Made by a program: the position numbers and the translations under genes
Shown: positions 49,470-59,301 of the stretch, piece by piece
Layout: the number at the start of each line of letters is the position of its first letter
How positions within the stretch are numbered: the first letter of the stretch is position 1
Origin: Enterobacteriaceae bacterium RIT714
GTDB lineage: Bacteria; Pseudomonadota; Gammaproteobacteria; Enterobacterales; Enterobacteriaceae
Reading direction: 5' to 3'
Length of the DNA stretch: 64,000 nt
Assembly: GCA_009668015.1 (NCBI GenBank)
Contig: WJYB01000011.1
Span: forward strand, 62,001-126,000
Notes under the pieces: model-generated
What the model was told of the DNA's origin: nothing
The model's input: only the letters and a program-made list of their open reading frames with translations
Databases searched by the model: none

Positions 49470-49475
49470 ATCATC

Positions 49476-50015
49476 ATGTCGCGCACCGCATTAATCAATA
49501 TTGATACCCAAGAGTCGTTCCATCACCGCGATTACTGGCAGGAAGAGGGCTTTCAAGAATTTCAGCAGGCGATTCTGGGGCTTATCGAAGGTTGCGAATC
49601 CCGTGAAATACCGGTAGTCGATATCTTCCATGTGGATGATAGCGGTCCGTTCTCTCTGGAAAGTGGTTATGTGAAGCCAATGTCCTTTTTGCGTCATCAG
49701 CCGGCAGTGGTTTTCCAGAAACATGTTCATAATGCTTTTACTGATACCGGCCTTGACCACTGGTTACGCGAGCGTGATATTAACCATCTGATCATTTGCG
49801 GTCTGCGTACGGAACAATGCTGCGAAACCACCACCCGCGTGGCGTCTGATTTGGGCTATGCCGTCACCTTTGTCAGTGAAGCGACGCTGACGTTTCCGAT
49901 GACGCACAAGGGCATTACGTTGAATACCCACGAACTGCGTCACCGTACTGAAATGGTACTGGCCGGACGTTTCGCTGAAATCAAAACTGTTGCGGAGACA
50001 CTGGAGTCGCTCTGA
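49476..50015 (+). CDS. Isochorismatase-family cysteine hydrolase
   Basis: The 179-residue protein has the isochorismatase/nicotinamidase alpha-beta fold: TALINIDTQESFHHRDYW supplies the catalytic Asp, FQKHVHNAFTDTGLDHWL the Lys, and LIICGLRTEQCCETTTRVAS the nucleophilic Cys. The substrate is unknown. The stop overlaps the start of a GlxA-type regulator, so the two form an operon, and the regulator may respond to the enzyme's substrate. In E. coli the space between xylB and wecH holds yiaA and yiaB instead. Confidence 0.85.
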   Translation: MSRTALINIDTQESFHHRDYWQEEGFQEFQQAILGLIEGCESREIPVVDIFHVDDSGPFSLESGYVKPMSFLRHQPAVVFQKHVHNAFTDTGLDHWLRERDINHLIICGLRTEQCCETTTRVASDLGYAVTFVSEATLTFPMTHKGITLNTHELRHRTEMVLAGRFAEIKTVAETLESL

Positions 50016-50935
50016 TGAGTATCGACGTCTGGTTTGTGATGTTGCCGGGAGTCTTGTCGCTGGATATGACCGGCCCGGCAGAAACGTTTGTCCTTGCAGG
50101 CGATGCATTTCGTCTGCACTTCATCGGCCCGCAGCCCGCTGTGCCAACCTCAATTGGCCTGACGATGAGCGGAATTGAACCGTTACCGGAGTCCTTACCG
50201 GAAGGGAGTCTGCTGGTTTTACCGGGGGTCAGCGACTCTAACCATCAGTTTTCTACGGTTCATGCTCAGCGCGTGCAGCACTGGCTTATGCGCTTGCAAC
50301 CTGATATTCACCGTCAGGCTATCACCGTCATGTGCGTCTGTTCAGGCGCGCTTCTCGCGGCAAAATCGGGTTTGCTGAACGGTAAATCTTGCACCACACA
50401 TCATGACGTCATCGGGCGATTACGCGCCGCTGCGCCAGGCGCGTTAATAAAAGAAAATCGGATCTTCGTGCAGGATGGCAATCTCTGGACCAGCGCGGGG
50501 ATCACCTCGGGCATCGATCTCGCGCTGCATATGATTAATCGCTTATGTGGCCCCGAAAAGGCGCTGGCAGTCGCGCGGGAAATGGTTGTCTGGTTCCGGC
50601 GATCAGGAGACGACCCCCAGCTTTCGCCGTGGTTGCGGTATCGTAACCATCTTCATCCGGCGATTCATCGGGCGCAGGACGCGCTCACGGCGGAGCCGCA
50701 AAAAAGCTGGCAACTTGCCGATATTGCTGTTCTCGCACATGTGAGTCCGCGCCATTTAACGCGGTTGTTCCAGGAACATCTGGGCATTAGCGTGCGTGAC
50801 TACCTGGAGCAACTGCGTCTGGCTGTTGCCCAACAGTGGTTAATGCAGGGAAGGGGCGTTGAGCAGGCAGCTATGGCGGCGGGTTTTTCTTCGCCGCGCC
50901 AGCTGCACCGGGCAAAACAGCGCGCCGCTAACTGA
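50015..50935 (+). CDS. GlxA-family (DJ-1/PfpI-AraC) transcriptional regulator
   Basis: The 306-residue protein joins an N-terminal DJ-1/PfpI domain ([20 protein letters not shown]; nucleophile-elbow region [15 protein letters not shown]) to a C-terminal AraC-type domain with [21 protein letters not shown] and [19 protein letters not shown]. Such regulators often sense small nitrogenous metabolites, known for arginine or carnitine catabolism. It is coupled to the hydrolase by a one-base overlap. Its 3' end overlaps wecH by eight bases, tail to tail. Confidence 0.87.
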   Translation: MSIDVWFVMLPGVLSLDMTGPAETFVLAGDAFRLHFIGPQPAVPTSIGLTMSGIEPLPESLPEGSLLVLPGVSDSNHQFSTVHAQRVQHWLMRLQPDIHRQAITVMCVCSGALLAAKSGLLNGKSCTTHHDVIGRLRAAAPGALIKENRIFVQDGNLWTSAGITSGIDLALHMINRLCGPEKALAVAREMVVWFRRSGDDPQLSPWLRYRNHLHPAIHRAQDALTAEPQKSWQLADIAVLAHVSPRHLTRLFQEHLGISVRDYLEQLRLAVAQQWLMQGRGVEQAAMAAGFSSPRQLHRAKQRAAN

Positions 50936-51923
50936 CAAACCGGCGTGTATCGACGCGCTGCAACAGCATCGACAGCAGCAGGCTGATGGCGAGCGTGGCA
51001 GTGAAAATCCAGACGATATCCAGCAACGGCCAGCTTTTTAGTTCAACGCCTCGCGTACGCAGGGCGTGGATCACCAGCGCGTGAAAGCCATAAATGCCGA
51101 GCGAGTGGCGCGAGATAAGCCCAAGAAGCGGTAAAGGTCGCGTATTCAGCGTATTTTTGACCAGCGTTAGCAGGGAAACGGCGCAAATAAAGACCATTGG
51201 ACCGCAGTACAGATACCAGGTATCCGCAAAATTCCCGCGCCAGCGCAGCTCATGCAATGTCCCGCGGGAGATAACAAATACCGCGACGATAAACAGAGCG
51301 GCGCATAGCCACGTTAACCACGGTTTGCGCGTATCCATCATGCCAATAGCACGCCCGAGCATACCGTAAAGAACGTAGTAAAAAGTATCGCCGTTAATAT
51401 AGAGATTAACCGGCAGCCATTCGAAGCCGCCCGTTTTCAGCGAAACCGTATTTGGATTGGCAACCACACCAATGACGATCATCAGCGCCAGTAGCATTTT
51501 ACCGTTCACGTTTTTTACCTGGATAAGTGGTGAAATCAGGTAAATCACGGCAATGGCGAAGAAAAACCACAGATGATAGAAAACCGGCTTTTGCAGTAAA
51601 TTCTTCAGCGATAGTTCAGCGTTGATAGAGGTAAACAGGACGATGTAGAGCAGCGCAACAGTGCTATAAAACAGCAGACACAGGCCGATGCGCAGGAAAT
51701 GGCGCGGTTGTGCGCTTCGTTCGCCAAAAAACAGAAAACCGGAGATCATGAAAAAAAGCGGAACGCTGACGCGCGATGCAGAGTTGAGGATATTCGCAAT
51801 ATCCCAGTTAATCACGCTGATGCTGTGCGCATTGGTGATGTACCAGGTGGTGGTGTGAATCATAACCACCATCAGGCAGGCCATCCCTCGCAAATTATCA
51901 ATCCAGTTAATTTTTGACTGCAT
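50928..51923 (-). CDS. wecH: O-acetyltransferase WecH (YiaH)
   Basis: WecH acetylates enterobacterial common antigen in E. coli. The 331-residue protein is an acyltransferase-3 family membrane enzyme with about ten transmembrane helices; the family histidine is in [16 protein letters not shown] and the N-terminal [20 protein letters not shown] is the signature start. It matches E. coli YiaH closely. Convergent to the GlxA-type regulator with an eight-base overlap. Confidence 0.93.
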   Translation of the reverse strand: MQSKINWIDNLRGMACLMVVMIHTTTWYITNAHSISVINWDIANILNSASRVSVPLFFMISGFLFFGERSAQPRHFLRIGLCLLFYSTVALLYIVLFTSINAELSLKNLLQKPVFYHLWFFFAIAVIYLISPLIQVKNVNGKMLLALMIVIGVVANPNTVSLKTGGFEWLPVNLYINGDTFYYVLYGMLGRAIGMMDTRKPWLTWLCAALFIVAVFVISRGTLHELRWRGNFADTWYLYCGPMVFICAVSLLTLVKNTLNTRPLPLLGLISRHSLGIYGFHALVIHALRTRGVELKSWPLLDIVWIFTATLAISLLLSMLLQRVDTRRFVS

Positions 51924-52106
51924 CAGTTCCTCTGTTTCCGTTGCAAATACGGTCTGACTGTTAATGTGTGCTAGCCTCTCACTGGATAATTCTGAGTTTG
52001 ATATAGCGAACTTGAGTGAAAGTCGCGAGATTCGCAGAATGCGGGGCCATAATCTATAAAGCTTTAATACTAAAAATAACAGCCAGAGACCCAGGCGGTA
52101 AAAAAA

Positions 52107-52412
52107 ATGATGATCACGCGCGCGGTGTCACTCATTCTGCTGGTTTTACTCGCAGGATGCAGTGCACAAGAAGACGCTCCGGTACAGCGAGCGCAAAAAA
52201 GCAAAGTCAGCCCGGAACGTTCGTTAAATATGGAACAGCTGTGTAAAGATCAGGCAGCGCATCGCTACAACACCGGAGCGCAAAAAATAGCGGTGACCGG
52301 TTTTGAACAGTTTCAGGGCAGCTATGAGATGCGGGGTTCGACATCGCGTAAAGAGGGCTTTGTCTGCTCTTTTGACGCAGACGGGCAATTTTTGCATCTC
52401 TCCATGCGCTAA
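52107..52412 (+). CDS. ysaB: YsaB family lipoprotein
   Basis: The 101-residue protein has a signal peptide with lipobox LLAGC, acylated at the cysteine at residue 18, so it is a lipoprotein. The mature part has [20 protein letters not shown] and [20 protein letters not shown], as in E. coli YsaB. Function unknown. Two ATG codons are adjacent; the first is used. It lies between wecH and glyQ, as in E. coli. Confidence 0.9.
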   Translation: MMITRAVSLILLVLLAGCSAQEDAPVQRAQKSKVSPERSLNMEQLCKDQAAHRYNTGAQKIAVTGFEQFQGSYEMRGSTSRKEGFVCSFDADGQFLHLSMR

Positions 52413-52569
52413 TTCCTCTGCGCTACCGCGAGCTAAGCCTTTGCCCGCGGGCTAAAAGCCTTATTTCCCAATTTTCCCTAAACAAACCCGTTTCGTACTG
52501 TATATCTTGCAGTCAGCGGGTATACTGATCCCTTCCATTTAAAACCACACGTATCCAGCACGAAATACT

Positions 52570-53481
52570 ATGCAAAAGTTTGATACCAAGACCTTCCAGG
52601 GCCTGATCCTGACATTACAGGATTACTGGGCTCGTCAGGGCTGCACCATTGTTCAACCTTTGGACATGGAAGTTGGCGCCGGCACTTCACATCCGATGAC
52701 CAGCCTGCGTGCGTTGGGGCCAGAACCTATGGCGACCGCGTATGTGCAACCTTCCCGTCGTCCAACTGATGGACGCTATGGCGAAAACCCGAACCGCTTA
52801 CAGCACTATTATCAGTTCCAGGTGGTGATTAAACCCTCGCCTGAAAATATTCAGGAACTGTACCTCGGTTCACTGAAAGAGCTGAGCGTGGATCCGACCA
52901 TTCACGACATTCGCTTCGTAGAAGATAACTGGGAAAACCCGACGCTGGGTGCCTGGGGACTGGGTTGGGAAGTGTGGTTGAACGGCATGGAAGTGACTCA
53001 GTTCACTTACTTCCAGCAGGTCGGTGGTCTGGAGTGTAAACCGATCACAGGTGAAATCACCTACGGTCTGGAACGTCTGGCGATGTACATTCAGGGCGTA
53101 GACAGCGTTTACGACCTGGTCTGGAGCGACGGCCCGCTGGGTAAAACCACCTACGGCGACGTGTTCCATCAGAACGAAGTGGAGCAATCCACTTATAACT
53201 TCGAATACGCGGATGTGGACTTCCTGTTCACCTGCTTCGAGCAGTACGAGAAAGAAGCACAGCAGCTGCTGGCGCTGGAATCTCCGCTGCCGCTGCCAGC
53301 CTACGAGCGTATTCTGAAGGCCGCCCACAGCTTCAACTTGCTCGATGCCCGTAAAGCGATCTCCGTGACTGAACGTCAGCGCTATATTTTGCGTATCCGC
53401 ACGCTGACCAAAGCCGTTGCAGAAGCTTACTACGCGTCCCGTGAAGCCCTTGGCTTCCCGATGTGCAACCGAAATAAATAA
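52570..53481 (+). CDS. glyQ: Glycyl-tRNA synthetase alpha subunit
   Basis: GlyQ carries the class II catalytic core that forms glycyl-adenylate; it works as alpha2beta2 with GlyS. The 303-residue protein shows [40 protein letters not shown] (motif 2 region) and [20 protein letters not shown] (motif 3). Length equals the E. coli subunit. glyS follows after nine bases with an AGAGGCGGCC Shine-Dalgarno. Confidence 0.98.
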   Translation: MQKFDTKTFQGLILTLQDYWARQGCTIVQPLDMEVGAGTSHPMTSLRALGPEPMATAYVQPSRRPTDGRYGENPNRLQHYYQFQVVIKPSPENIQELYLGSLKELSVDPTIHDIRFVEDNWENPTLGAWGLGWEVWLNGMEVTQFTYFQQVGGLECKPITGEITYGLERLAMYIQGVDSVYDLVWSDGPLGKTTYGDVFHQNEVEQSTYNFEYADVDFLFTCFEQYEKEAQQLLALESPLPLPAYERILKAAHSFNLLDARKAISVTERQRYILRIRTLTKAVAEAYYASREALGFPMCNRNK

Positions 53482-53490
53482 GAGGCGGCC

Positions 53491-55560
53491 ATGTCTGAGA
53501 ATACTTTCCTGGTGGAAATCGGCACCGAAGAGCTGCCACCAAAAGCCCTGCGCAGCCTGGCGGAATCTTTTGCTGCGAACGTGACGGCGGAGCTGGATAA
53601 TGCTGGCCTCGCGCACGGTGATATCAAATGGTTTGCTGCACCGCGTCGTCTGGCGCTGAAAGTGGCGAATCTCGCGGCTTCCCAGCCGGATCGCGAAGTT
53701 GAAAAACGCGGTCCTGCGATTTCACAAGCGTTTGATGCCGAAGGTAAACCAAGCAAAGCCGCTGAAGGCTGGGCGCGTGGTTGCGGTATCACCGTTGAGC
53801 AGGCCGAGCGCCTGACGACGGACAAAGGCGAGTGGCTGCTGTATCGCGCCCATGTGAAAGGCGAAAGTGCAGCAGCGCTGCTGCCAAACATGATTGCCAC
53901 GTCACTGGCAAAACTGCCGATCCCGAAACTGATGCGCTGGGGCGCAAGCGACGTACACTTTGTGCGTCCGGTTCATACTGTGACCCTGCTGCTGGGCGAT
54001 ACCGTCATTCCGGCGACGATTCTGGGTATTCAGTCCGATCGCGTGATCCGCGGCCACCGTTTTATGGGCGAGCCAGAGTTCACCATCGACAATGCCGATC
54101 AGTATCCGCAAATTCTGCTGGAACGCGGCAAAGTGATCGCCGATTACGAACAGCGTAAAGCCAAAATCAAAGCGGACGCTGAAGAAGCGGCGAGCAAAAT
54201 TGGCGGTAACGCCGATCTGAGCGAAAGCCTGCTGGAAGAAGTGACCTCTCTGGTTGAGTGGCCGGTGGTACTGACCGCGAAGTTTGAAGAGAAATTCCTC
54301 GCCGTTCCGGCAGAAGCGCTGGTATACACCATGAAGGGTGACCAGAAGTACTTCCCGGTATACGCCGACGACGGCAAACTGCTGCCAAACTTCATCTTCG
54401 TGGCGAACATCGAATCTAAAGATCCGATCCAGATTATCTCTGGTAACGAGAAAGTGGTGCGCCCGCGTCTGGCGGATGCGGAGTTCTTCTTCAATACCGA
54501 CCGTAAAAAGCGTCTGGAAGATCACCTGCCGCGTCTGCAAACCGTGCTGTTCCAGCAGCAGCTGGGAACCTTGCGTGACAAAACCGACCGTATCGCAGAG
54601 CTGTCCGGCTGGATCGCTCGTGAGATTGGCGCAGATGTAAACCACGCGACTCGCGCGGGCCTGCTCTCCAAGTGCGACCTGATGACCAACATGGTGTTTG
54701 AATTTACCGACACCCAGGGTGTCATGGGTATGCACTATGCGCGTCACGATGGCGAAGCAGAAGACGTTGCCGTTGCGCTGAATGAACAGTATCAGCCGCG
54801 CTTTGCGGGTGACGATCTGCCGTCTAACCCGGTTGCGTGCGCTGTTGCGATTGCCGATAAGATGGATACCCTCGCGGGGATCTTCGGTATTGGTCAGCAT
54901 CCAAAAGGTGACAAAGACCCGTTTGCACTGCGTCGTGCTGCGCTGGGCGTACTGCGTATCATCGTTGAGAAAAACCTGTCTCTGGATCTGCAGACGCTCA
55001 CCGAAGAAGCGGTGCGTCTGTACGGTGACAAGCTGACCAACGCCAACGTGGTGGATGATGTTATCGACTTTATGCTGGGCCGTTTCCGCGCCTGGTATCA
55101 GGACGAAGGCTACACCGTCGATACCATTCAGGCCGTTCTGGCACGCCGTCCAACGCGTCCGGCAGATTTCGATGCCCGTATGAAGGCGGTCTCGCACTTC
55201 CGTACCTTGGAAGCTTCGTCTGCGCTGGCTGCAGCTAATAAGCGTGTATCCAACATTCTGGCGAAGTCCGATGAACAGCTCACCGACCGTGTCAACGCCG
55301 CGACGCTGAAAGAACCAGAAGAGATCGCGCTGGCGATGCAGGTTGTGGTGCTGCGCGACAAGCTGGAGCCGTACTTCGCGGAAGGCCGCTATCAGGAAGC
55401 GCTGGTGGAGCTGGCCGAGCTGCGTGAAGTGATCGATGCGTTCTTCGAGAAAGTGATGGTCAACGTTGAGGATAAAGAGCTGCGTATTAACCGCCTCTCT
55501 ATGCTCGAAAAACTGCGTGAACTGTTCCTGCGCGTGGCGGATATTTCGCTGCTGCAGTAA
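53491..55560 (+). CDS. glyS: Glycyl-tRNA synthetase beta subunit
   Basis: GlyS recognises tRNA-Gly and completes the alpha2beta2 enzyme. The 689-residue protein begins [19 protein letters not shown], contains a central HD-like region ([20 protein letters not shown]) and a C-terminal anticodon-binding DALR domain ([20 protein letters not shown]). Length equals the E. coli subunit. A strong terminator follows. Confidence 0.98.
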   Translation: MSENTFLVEIGTEELPPKALRSLAESFAANVTAELDNAGLAHGDIKWFAAPRRLALKVANLAASQPDREVEKRGPAISQAFDAEGKPSKAAEGWARGCGITVEQAERLTTDKGEWLLYRAHVKGESAAALLPNMIATSLAKLPIPKLMRWGASDVHFVRPVHTVTLLLGDTVIPATILGIQSDRVIRGHRFMGEPEFTIDNADQYPQILLERGKVIADYEQRKAKIKADAEEAASKIGGNADLSESLLEEVTSLVEWPVVLTAKFEEKFLAVPAEALVYTMKGDQKYFPVYADDGKLLPNFIFVANIESKDPIQIISGNEKVVRPRLADAEFFFNTDRKKRLEDHLPRLQTVLFQQQLGTLRDKTDRIAELSGWIAREIGADVNHATRAGLLSKCDLMTNMVFEFTDTQGVMGMHYARHDGEAEDVAVALNEQYQPRFAGDDLPSNPVACAVAIADKMDTLAGIFGIGQHPKGDKDPFALRRAALGVLRIIVEKNLSLDLQTLTEEAVRLYGDKLTNANVVDDVIDFMLGRFRAWYQDEGYTVDTIQAVLARRPTRPADFDARMKAVSHFRTLEASSALAAANKRVSNILAKSDEQLTDRVNAATLKEPEEIALAMQVVVLRDKLEPYFAEGRYQEALVELAELREVIDAFFEKVMVNVEDKELRINRLSMLEKLRELFLRVADISLLQ

Positions 55561-55584
55561 CAATGCCTTTTGCTTAGCAATGCT

Positions 55585-55608
55585 AAAACCCGCTTCGGCG
55601 GGTTTTTT
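55585..55608 (+). terminator. Rho-independent terminator of glyQS
   Basis: AAAACCCGCTTCGGCGGGTTTTTT: a six-base GC stem with a UUCG-type loop and a T run, 25 bases after the glyS stop. Confidence 0.88.
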
Positions 55609-55782
55609 AATGGCTAAAAAATAACCTTGAAATCCAGGCCAGATTGCCGCTATCCTGATCGGCGTTAACTTTTCTTCCCCGGAGCGCTTCCCGAAAATGA
55701 ACAAACACGACTGATGAATTTCGATCCTTGCTAAACGCTTTTGCGTCAGCAGGGGAAGTTTTGATTTCATTCAGGAGTGCTT

Positions 55783-57405
55783 ATGGCTCATTTTGCGCAA
55801 TCCCCTTCTTTTATTTTGCATCAGGTCACCTGTCAGTTTGCGACGGGCGATATCCTTTTTGGCCCTTTGAATTTCTCTCTGGAACCGTCGGTCTGCGCGC
55901 TGGTTGGGCGTAACGGTAGCGGCAAGACGCGGCTGTTACGAATGCTGGCAGGGCTGGACTCACCGGCAGAGGGACATATCGAGCGTTTTGGTTCGCATGT
56001 TTACGTGGCACAGCAGCACGATATTTCTGCGCAGACTACCCTTACCGAACTGCTTGGCTACGACCCCATTTTCGCAGCCCGTCGACGCATCGACAGCGGT
56101 GATTATCAGTCGGACGATCTGGAACGTCTCGACGGTTACTGGGACTTAGCGGAAAGATTAACCGCGGCGTTTCTCACGGCCAATCTTCCTCCTTTTGATC
56201 CTGACCAACCGGCCTCAGAACTGAGCGGCGGCGAACGCGTCCGTGCGCTATTGTGCGGCGCATTTGCTGCCGGTGCTGACTTTTTGCTACTCGATGAGCC
56301 TACGAACCATCTCGACAGACAGGGACGCGAATGGTTTTACGCCCAGCTCGCCCGCTGGCAGGGCGGTGTGCTGGTGGCGTCACACGATCGCGAGTTACTG
56401 GCACAGGTGTCACGTATTCTGGAACTGAGTGCATCCGGCTTGCACGTCTATGGCGGAAATTATGCTGACTATCAACGCTTGCGGGAGGCTGAACAGCAGT
56501 CTGCCCGTGCGGCTCTGGAACATGCAGCAACGGAGCGCAGACGAACGCGTGCGCGGATGCAAAAAGAACATGACGCAAGCCAACGACGCTCCGCACAAAC
56601 CCTGCGCACGGTAGATACACTTAACATCGCCTCGTTTGAGCGCATCAAATATAAGATGGCGGCCAAAGAGCGTCCGGGTGCATGGCGCAAACAGCATCGC
56701 GATCAAAACGATGCGCTCAATAGCGCCGTCAGTCAGGCCCGTGAAAGGGTCGAAGAGGATAATCCGGTGATGTTTACGCTACCGGGTAGCCGTCTTGCGG
56801 AAGGCAAGCAAGTGGTGGTGCTGGAGGAGGTGGTCCTGCCTTTCGTCGGGCTGGCGCCGATAAACTGGCGCATGGACGGGCCGATGCGCGTGGCGTTACG
56901 TGGGCCGAACGGTTGCGGAAAATCGACTCTGCTGAACGTTATCCTGGGCAAGTGCCAGCCTGTTTCCGGGGTCTGTCGTGTGTCCGTTACCACTGCGTAT
57001 CTCGATCAGCATCTGTCTCAACTGGATCTCACGCAGTCTCTTATCACGCATCTCAGTCTGAATGACACGCCGCTGGAAGAGGGCGTGCTGCGAAGTCGTT
57101 TGGCACAGTTACAGCTGGGCGCCGATAAAGTAACGCTCCCGTTGGGTGAGCTGAGTGGCGGCGAGCGCTTGAAAGCGGCACTGGCCTGCGTGCTGTGGCG
57201 GGAAAACCCCGCTCAGTTGCTACTACTGGATGAGCCAACCAACCATCTGGATTTGGCTTCGGTGCAGGCGATCGAGGCGGCGTTGGGCGGTTTTCCTGGC
57301 GCAGTGCTGGTGGTTTCGCATGATGATGCCTTTCTGAACGGACTGGGGCTAACACATGAGATGGTATGGACAGAGGAGGGATGGCGCTGCGAACGGTATG
57401 GATAA
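55783..57405 (+). CDS. ABC-F family ATP-binding protein
   Basis: The 540-residue protein has two ABC ATPase domains and no membrane segment, the ABC-F layout. Domain 1 has Walker A VGRNGSGKTRLLR, signature ELSGGERVRALLC and Walker B FLLLDEPTNHLD; domain 2 has RGPNGCGKSTLLN, ELSGGERLKAALA and LLLLDEPTNHLD. A charged helical linker (about residues 225-310) corresponds to the P-site tRNA interaction motif. Family members act on ribosomes, as translation factors or antibiotic-protection proteins. It is not one of the EttA, Uup, YheS or YbiT types I recognise. The ATG at 55783 follows CAGGAG. Confidence 0.85.
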   Translation: MAHFAQSPSFILHQVTCQFATGDILFGPLNFSLEPSVCALVGRNGSGKTRLLRMLAGLDSPAEGHIERFGSHVYVAQQHDISAQTTLTELLGYDPIFAARRRIDSGDYQSDDLERLDGYWDLAERLTAAFLTANLPPFDPDQPASELSGGERVRALLCGAFAAGADFLLLDEPTNHLDRQGREWFYAQLARWQGGVLVASHDRELLAQVSRILELSASGLHVYGGNYADYQRLREAEQQSARAALEHAATERRRTRARMQKEHDASQRRSAQTLRTVDTLNIASFERIKYKMAAKERPGAWRKQHRDQNDALNSAVSQARERVEEDNPVMFTLPGSRLAEGKQVVVLEEVVLPFVGLAPINWRMDGPMRVALRGPNGCGKSTLLNVILGKCQPVSGVCRVSVTTAYLDQHLSQLDLTQSLITHLSLNDTPLEEGVLRSRLAQLQLGADKVTLPLGELSGGERLKAALACVLWRENPAQLLLLDEPTNHLDLASVQAIEAALGGFPGAVLVVSHDDAFLNGLGLTHEMVWTEEGWRCERYG

Positions 57406-57447
57406 AATACAAACCCCCGCAAATGCGGGGGCGATATAAGTACAGAG

Positions 57448-57735
57448 TTAATTTACGGCTTGCTGAACGGTGGGAGTTGCCTGAATCAGGCGCATCAGCT
57501 TTAACTCGGTCATGGAGGGTTTTACACGTTTTGATTCCCATTCATGAACCATCGCCACGCTGACACCCATTGCTCTGGCGAAATCATCGGTCTTCAGGCC
57601 CGTCCCTTTGCGCAATCGCTCAAATTCTGTAAAGGGATTAGGTTTTTGATTCGGGGTAATCGTCTGTGATAACTCTTTAAAAACAATTTGTTCCAGGCTG
57701 CTTAGCAGCTCAAACATAGGATCTTTAGATTCCAT
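57448..57735 (-). CDS. yiaG: Helix-turn-helix regulator YiaG
   Basis: The 95-residue protein has a C-terminal HTH_XRE/HigA-like domain: ERLRKGTGLKTDDFARAMGV with recognition segment SVAMVHEWESKRVKPS. It matches E. coli YiaG, a putative transcriptional regulator with no confirmed regulon. No toxin-like partner is adjacent, so a stand-alone regulator is more likely than an antitoxin. It diverges from yiaF. Confidence 0.92.
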   Translation of the reverse strand: MESKDPMFELLSSLEQIVFKELSQTITPNQKPNPFTEFERLRKGTGLKTDDFARAMGVSVAMVHEWESKRVKPSMTELKLMRLIQATPTVQQAVN

Positions 57736-58066
57736 TAAGAACTCCTCATAAATCGCACAACGGGATCATGAACATCAGAGAGCCACTTAAGAATAGTCAT
57801 TAAAACAAGCGAAGGATCGTAACGTATGTGATTAATCGTGCGGTAACTAACGCCTTACGCGTTTCAGCACATTGCGTAGTTATGCTAATTACCTGATTAA
57901 TCATAAGCAGGCGTTGAGTGGTATTTTTTTGTAAATCCTAAGAAATAAATCGGCAATAGCCGTTTTGCATGAAAAGAGTATCTTGCAGGCCGCTCCTGGA
58001 CTATTCTTGTCAGCGTTGGGCACGCGTGTGCCGGTGTGCGCTTTTTTGGGTGAAAGGAGTAAGAAA
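57736..58066. promoter_or_regulatory. Divergent yiaG / yiaF intergenic region
   Basis: This 331-base gap is AT-rich in the middle, with imperfect repeats GTTATGCTAATTACCTGATTAATCATAAG near 57879-57907. It should hold both promoters. A weak reading frame extends yiaF upstream but lacks family conservation. I see no small RNA or further gene. Confidence 0.35.
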
Positions 58067-58777
58067 ATGGCGACAGGAAAGTCCTGCTCTCGCTGGTTTG
58101 CGCCTGTTGCGGCGTTATTAATGGTGATTAGCCTGAGTGGGTGTTTCGATAAAGAAGGCGATCAACGCAAAGCGTTTATCGATTTTCTGCAGAATACCGT
58201 GATGCGCAGTGGGGAGCATTTGCCTACGCTGACTGCGGATCAGAAAAAACAGTTCGGCCCGTTCGTTTCTGATTACGCCATCCTTTATGGTTATTCACAG
58301 CAAGTGAATCAGGCGATGGATTCTGGGTTGCGTCCGGTTGTGGACAGCGTGAATGCGATTCGTGTTCCGCAGGATTATATGACCCAGCGTGAACCACTTC
58401 GTCAGTCTAACGGCGCGCTTGGCGTGTTGAGCCAGCAGTTACAGAATGCAAAAATGCAGGCTGATGCTGCCCGCTCCGCGTTGAAACAGGGCGAAGATCT
58501 GAAGCCTGTGTTTGACAAGGTGTACGAGAAAGTGGTCACTAAACCTTCTGATGCGATGCAGCCGCTGATTCCGGCTGCGCAGATTTTTAGTCAGCAGCTG
58601 GTTCAGGTGGGTGATTTTATCTCCCAGCAGGGTACGCAGGTGAGCTTTGTCTCGAACGGTATCCAGTTCCCGACCTCTCAACAAGCCAGTCAGTACAATA
58701 CGTTGATTGGGCCTCTGGCCTCTCAGCACCAGGCCTTTAGTCAGGCATGGGGCGCGGCAGTCAGCGCGACGGAATAA
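58067..58777 (+). CDS. yiaF: DUF3053 lipoprotein YiaF
   Basis: The 236-residue protein has a lipoprotein signal (ALLMVISLSGC) with the acylated cysteine near residue 26, followed by FDKEGDQRKAFIDFLQNTVM and an all-helical DUF3053 domain. It is most likely anchored in the envelope; aspartate at +3 and Phe at +2 do not decide the membrane. Function unknown. The ATG at 58067 follows AAAGGAG and matches the E. coli start and length. Confidence 0.93.
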   Translation: MATGKSCSRWFAPVAALLMVISLSGCFDKEGDQRKAFIDFLQNTVMRSGEHLPTLTADQKKQFGPFVSDYAILYGYSQQVNQAMDSGLRPVVDSVNAIRVPQDYMTQREPLRQSNGALGVLSQQLQNAKMQADAARSALKQGEDLKPVFDKVYEKVVTKPSDAMQPLIPAAQIFSQQLVQVGDFISQQGTQVSFVSNGIQFPTSQQASQYNTLIGPLASQHQAFSQAWGAAVSATE

Positions 58778-58780
58778 AAT

Positions 58781-58807
58781 AAAACCCCGCCTCGTGCGGG
58801 GTTTTTT
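58781..58807 (+). terminator. Rho-independent terminator of yiaF
   Basis: AAAACCCCGCCTCGTGCGGGGTTTTTT: a strong CCCCGC/GCGGGG stem and T run directly after yiaF, upstream of the cspA promoter. Confidence 0.88.
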
Positions 58808-58828
58808 ACGAATGAATCAAAATAAAGC

Positions 58829-58857
58829 TTGTCATTCATCTACCACATCGGTATAAC
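58829..58857 (+). promoter_or_regulatory. cspA: cspA promoter
   Basis: TTGTCA (58829-58834) and TATAAC (58852-58857) are 17 bases apart. A start near 58864 would give a leader of about 160 bases, the same as the 159-base E. coli cspA leader. Confidence 0.75.
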
Positions 58858-58863
58858 TATTCC

Positions 58864-59023
58864 TGTCGGTTTGTTACACAGACCTAAAGCAGTTTAGTTA
58901 AGCAGTCCAGATGAGTTATCCAAAGATACCTTCGTAGTGACCCTTCCTTCATCGCTTAAAAATCTGTAACACATTCCATCATCGCGCCGGAAGGCAAAAC
59001 GTATTTTTAAAAAGGTAATTTCT
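58864..59023 (+). promoter_or_regulatory. cspA cold-responsive 5' leader
   Basis: The long untranslated leader includes a cold-box-like TTGTTACACAGACC at about 58871-58884 and an AAGGTAATTTCT ribosome-binding region before the ATG. In E. coli this RNA refolds with temperature, stabilising the message and exposing the start in the cold. Length and key blocks are conserved here; structure is inferred. Confidence 0.75.
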
Positions 59024-59236
59024 ATGTCTGGTAAAATGACTGGTCTGGTAAAATGGTTCAACGCTGATAAAGGTTTCGGCTTCATCACTCCTGACGATGG
59101 CTCTAAAGATGTATTCGTACACTTCTCTGCTATCCAGAACGAAGGCTACAAATCTTTGGACGAAGGTCAGAAAGTTTCCTTCACCATCGAAAGCGGCGCT
59201 AAAGGCCCAGCAGCTGGTAACGTTGTAAGCCTGTAA
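59024..59236 (+). CDS. cspA: Major cold shock protein CspA
   Basis: CspA is an RNA chaperone that melts mRNA structure at low temperature. The 70-residue OB-fold protein has RNP1 (KGFGFI) and RNP2 (VFVHF) with surface aromatics, and differs from E. coli CspA at only a few positions (such as Leu8, Glu for Asp in QNEGYKS and Val for Thr near the end). Followed by its own terminator, it is monocistronic. Confidence 0.98.
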   Translation: MSGKMTGLVKWFNADKGFGFITPDDGSKDVFVHFSAIQNEGYKSLDEGQKVSFTIESGAKGPAAGNVVSL

Positions 59237-59262
59237 GCTTCCAACTCAGCAGCACAAGAATT

Positions 59263-59290
59263 TAAAAACCCGCCTCTGGCGGGTTTTTTT
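59263..59290 (+). terminator. Rho-independent terminator of cspA
   Basis: AAAAACCCGCCTCTGGCGGGTTTTTTT: CCCGCC/GGCGGG stem with T run 27 bases after cspA; the A run on the other side lets it serve the convergent ghrB transcript too. Confidence 0.88.
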
Positions 59291-59301
59291 CGTTTAGAGG
59301 T

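Noticed and set aside
53902..55770. Long open frame antisense to glyS (622 codons)
   Set aside because: It lies wholly opposite a highly conserved synthetase gene whose codon bias keeps the reverse frame free of stops. The translation has no recognisable domain or start signal.
57411..57433. CCCCGC/GCGGGG hairpin after the ABC-F gene as an intrinsic terminator
   Set aside because: The stem is present but followed by GATATAAG rather than a T run on either strand, so I do not call it as a terminator.
57448..57735. yiaG as antitoxin of a toxin-antitoxin pair
   Set aside because: The XRE/HigA-like fold suggested it, but no small adjacent toxin frame with a conserved family is present, and the gene matches stand-alone YiaG.
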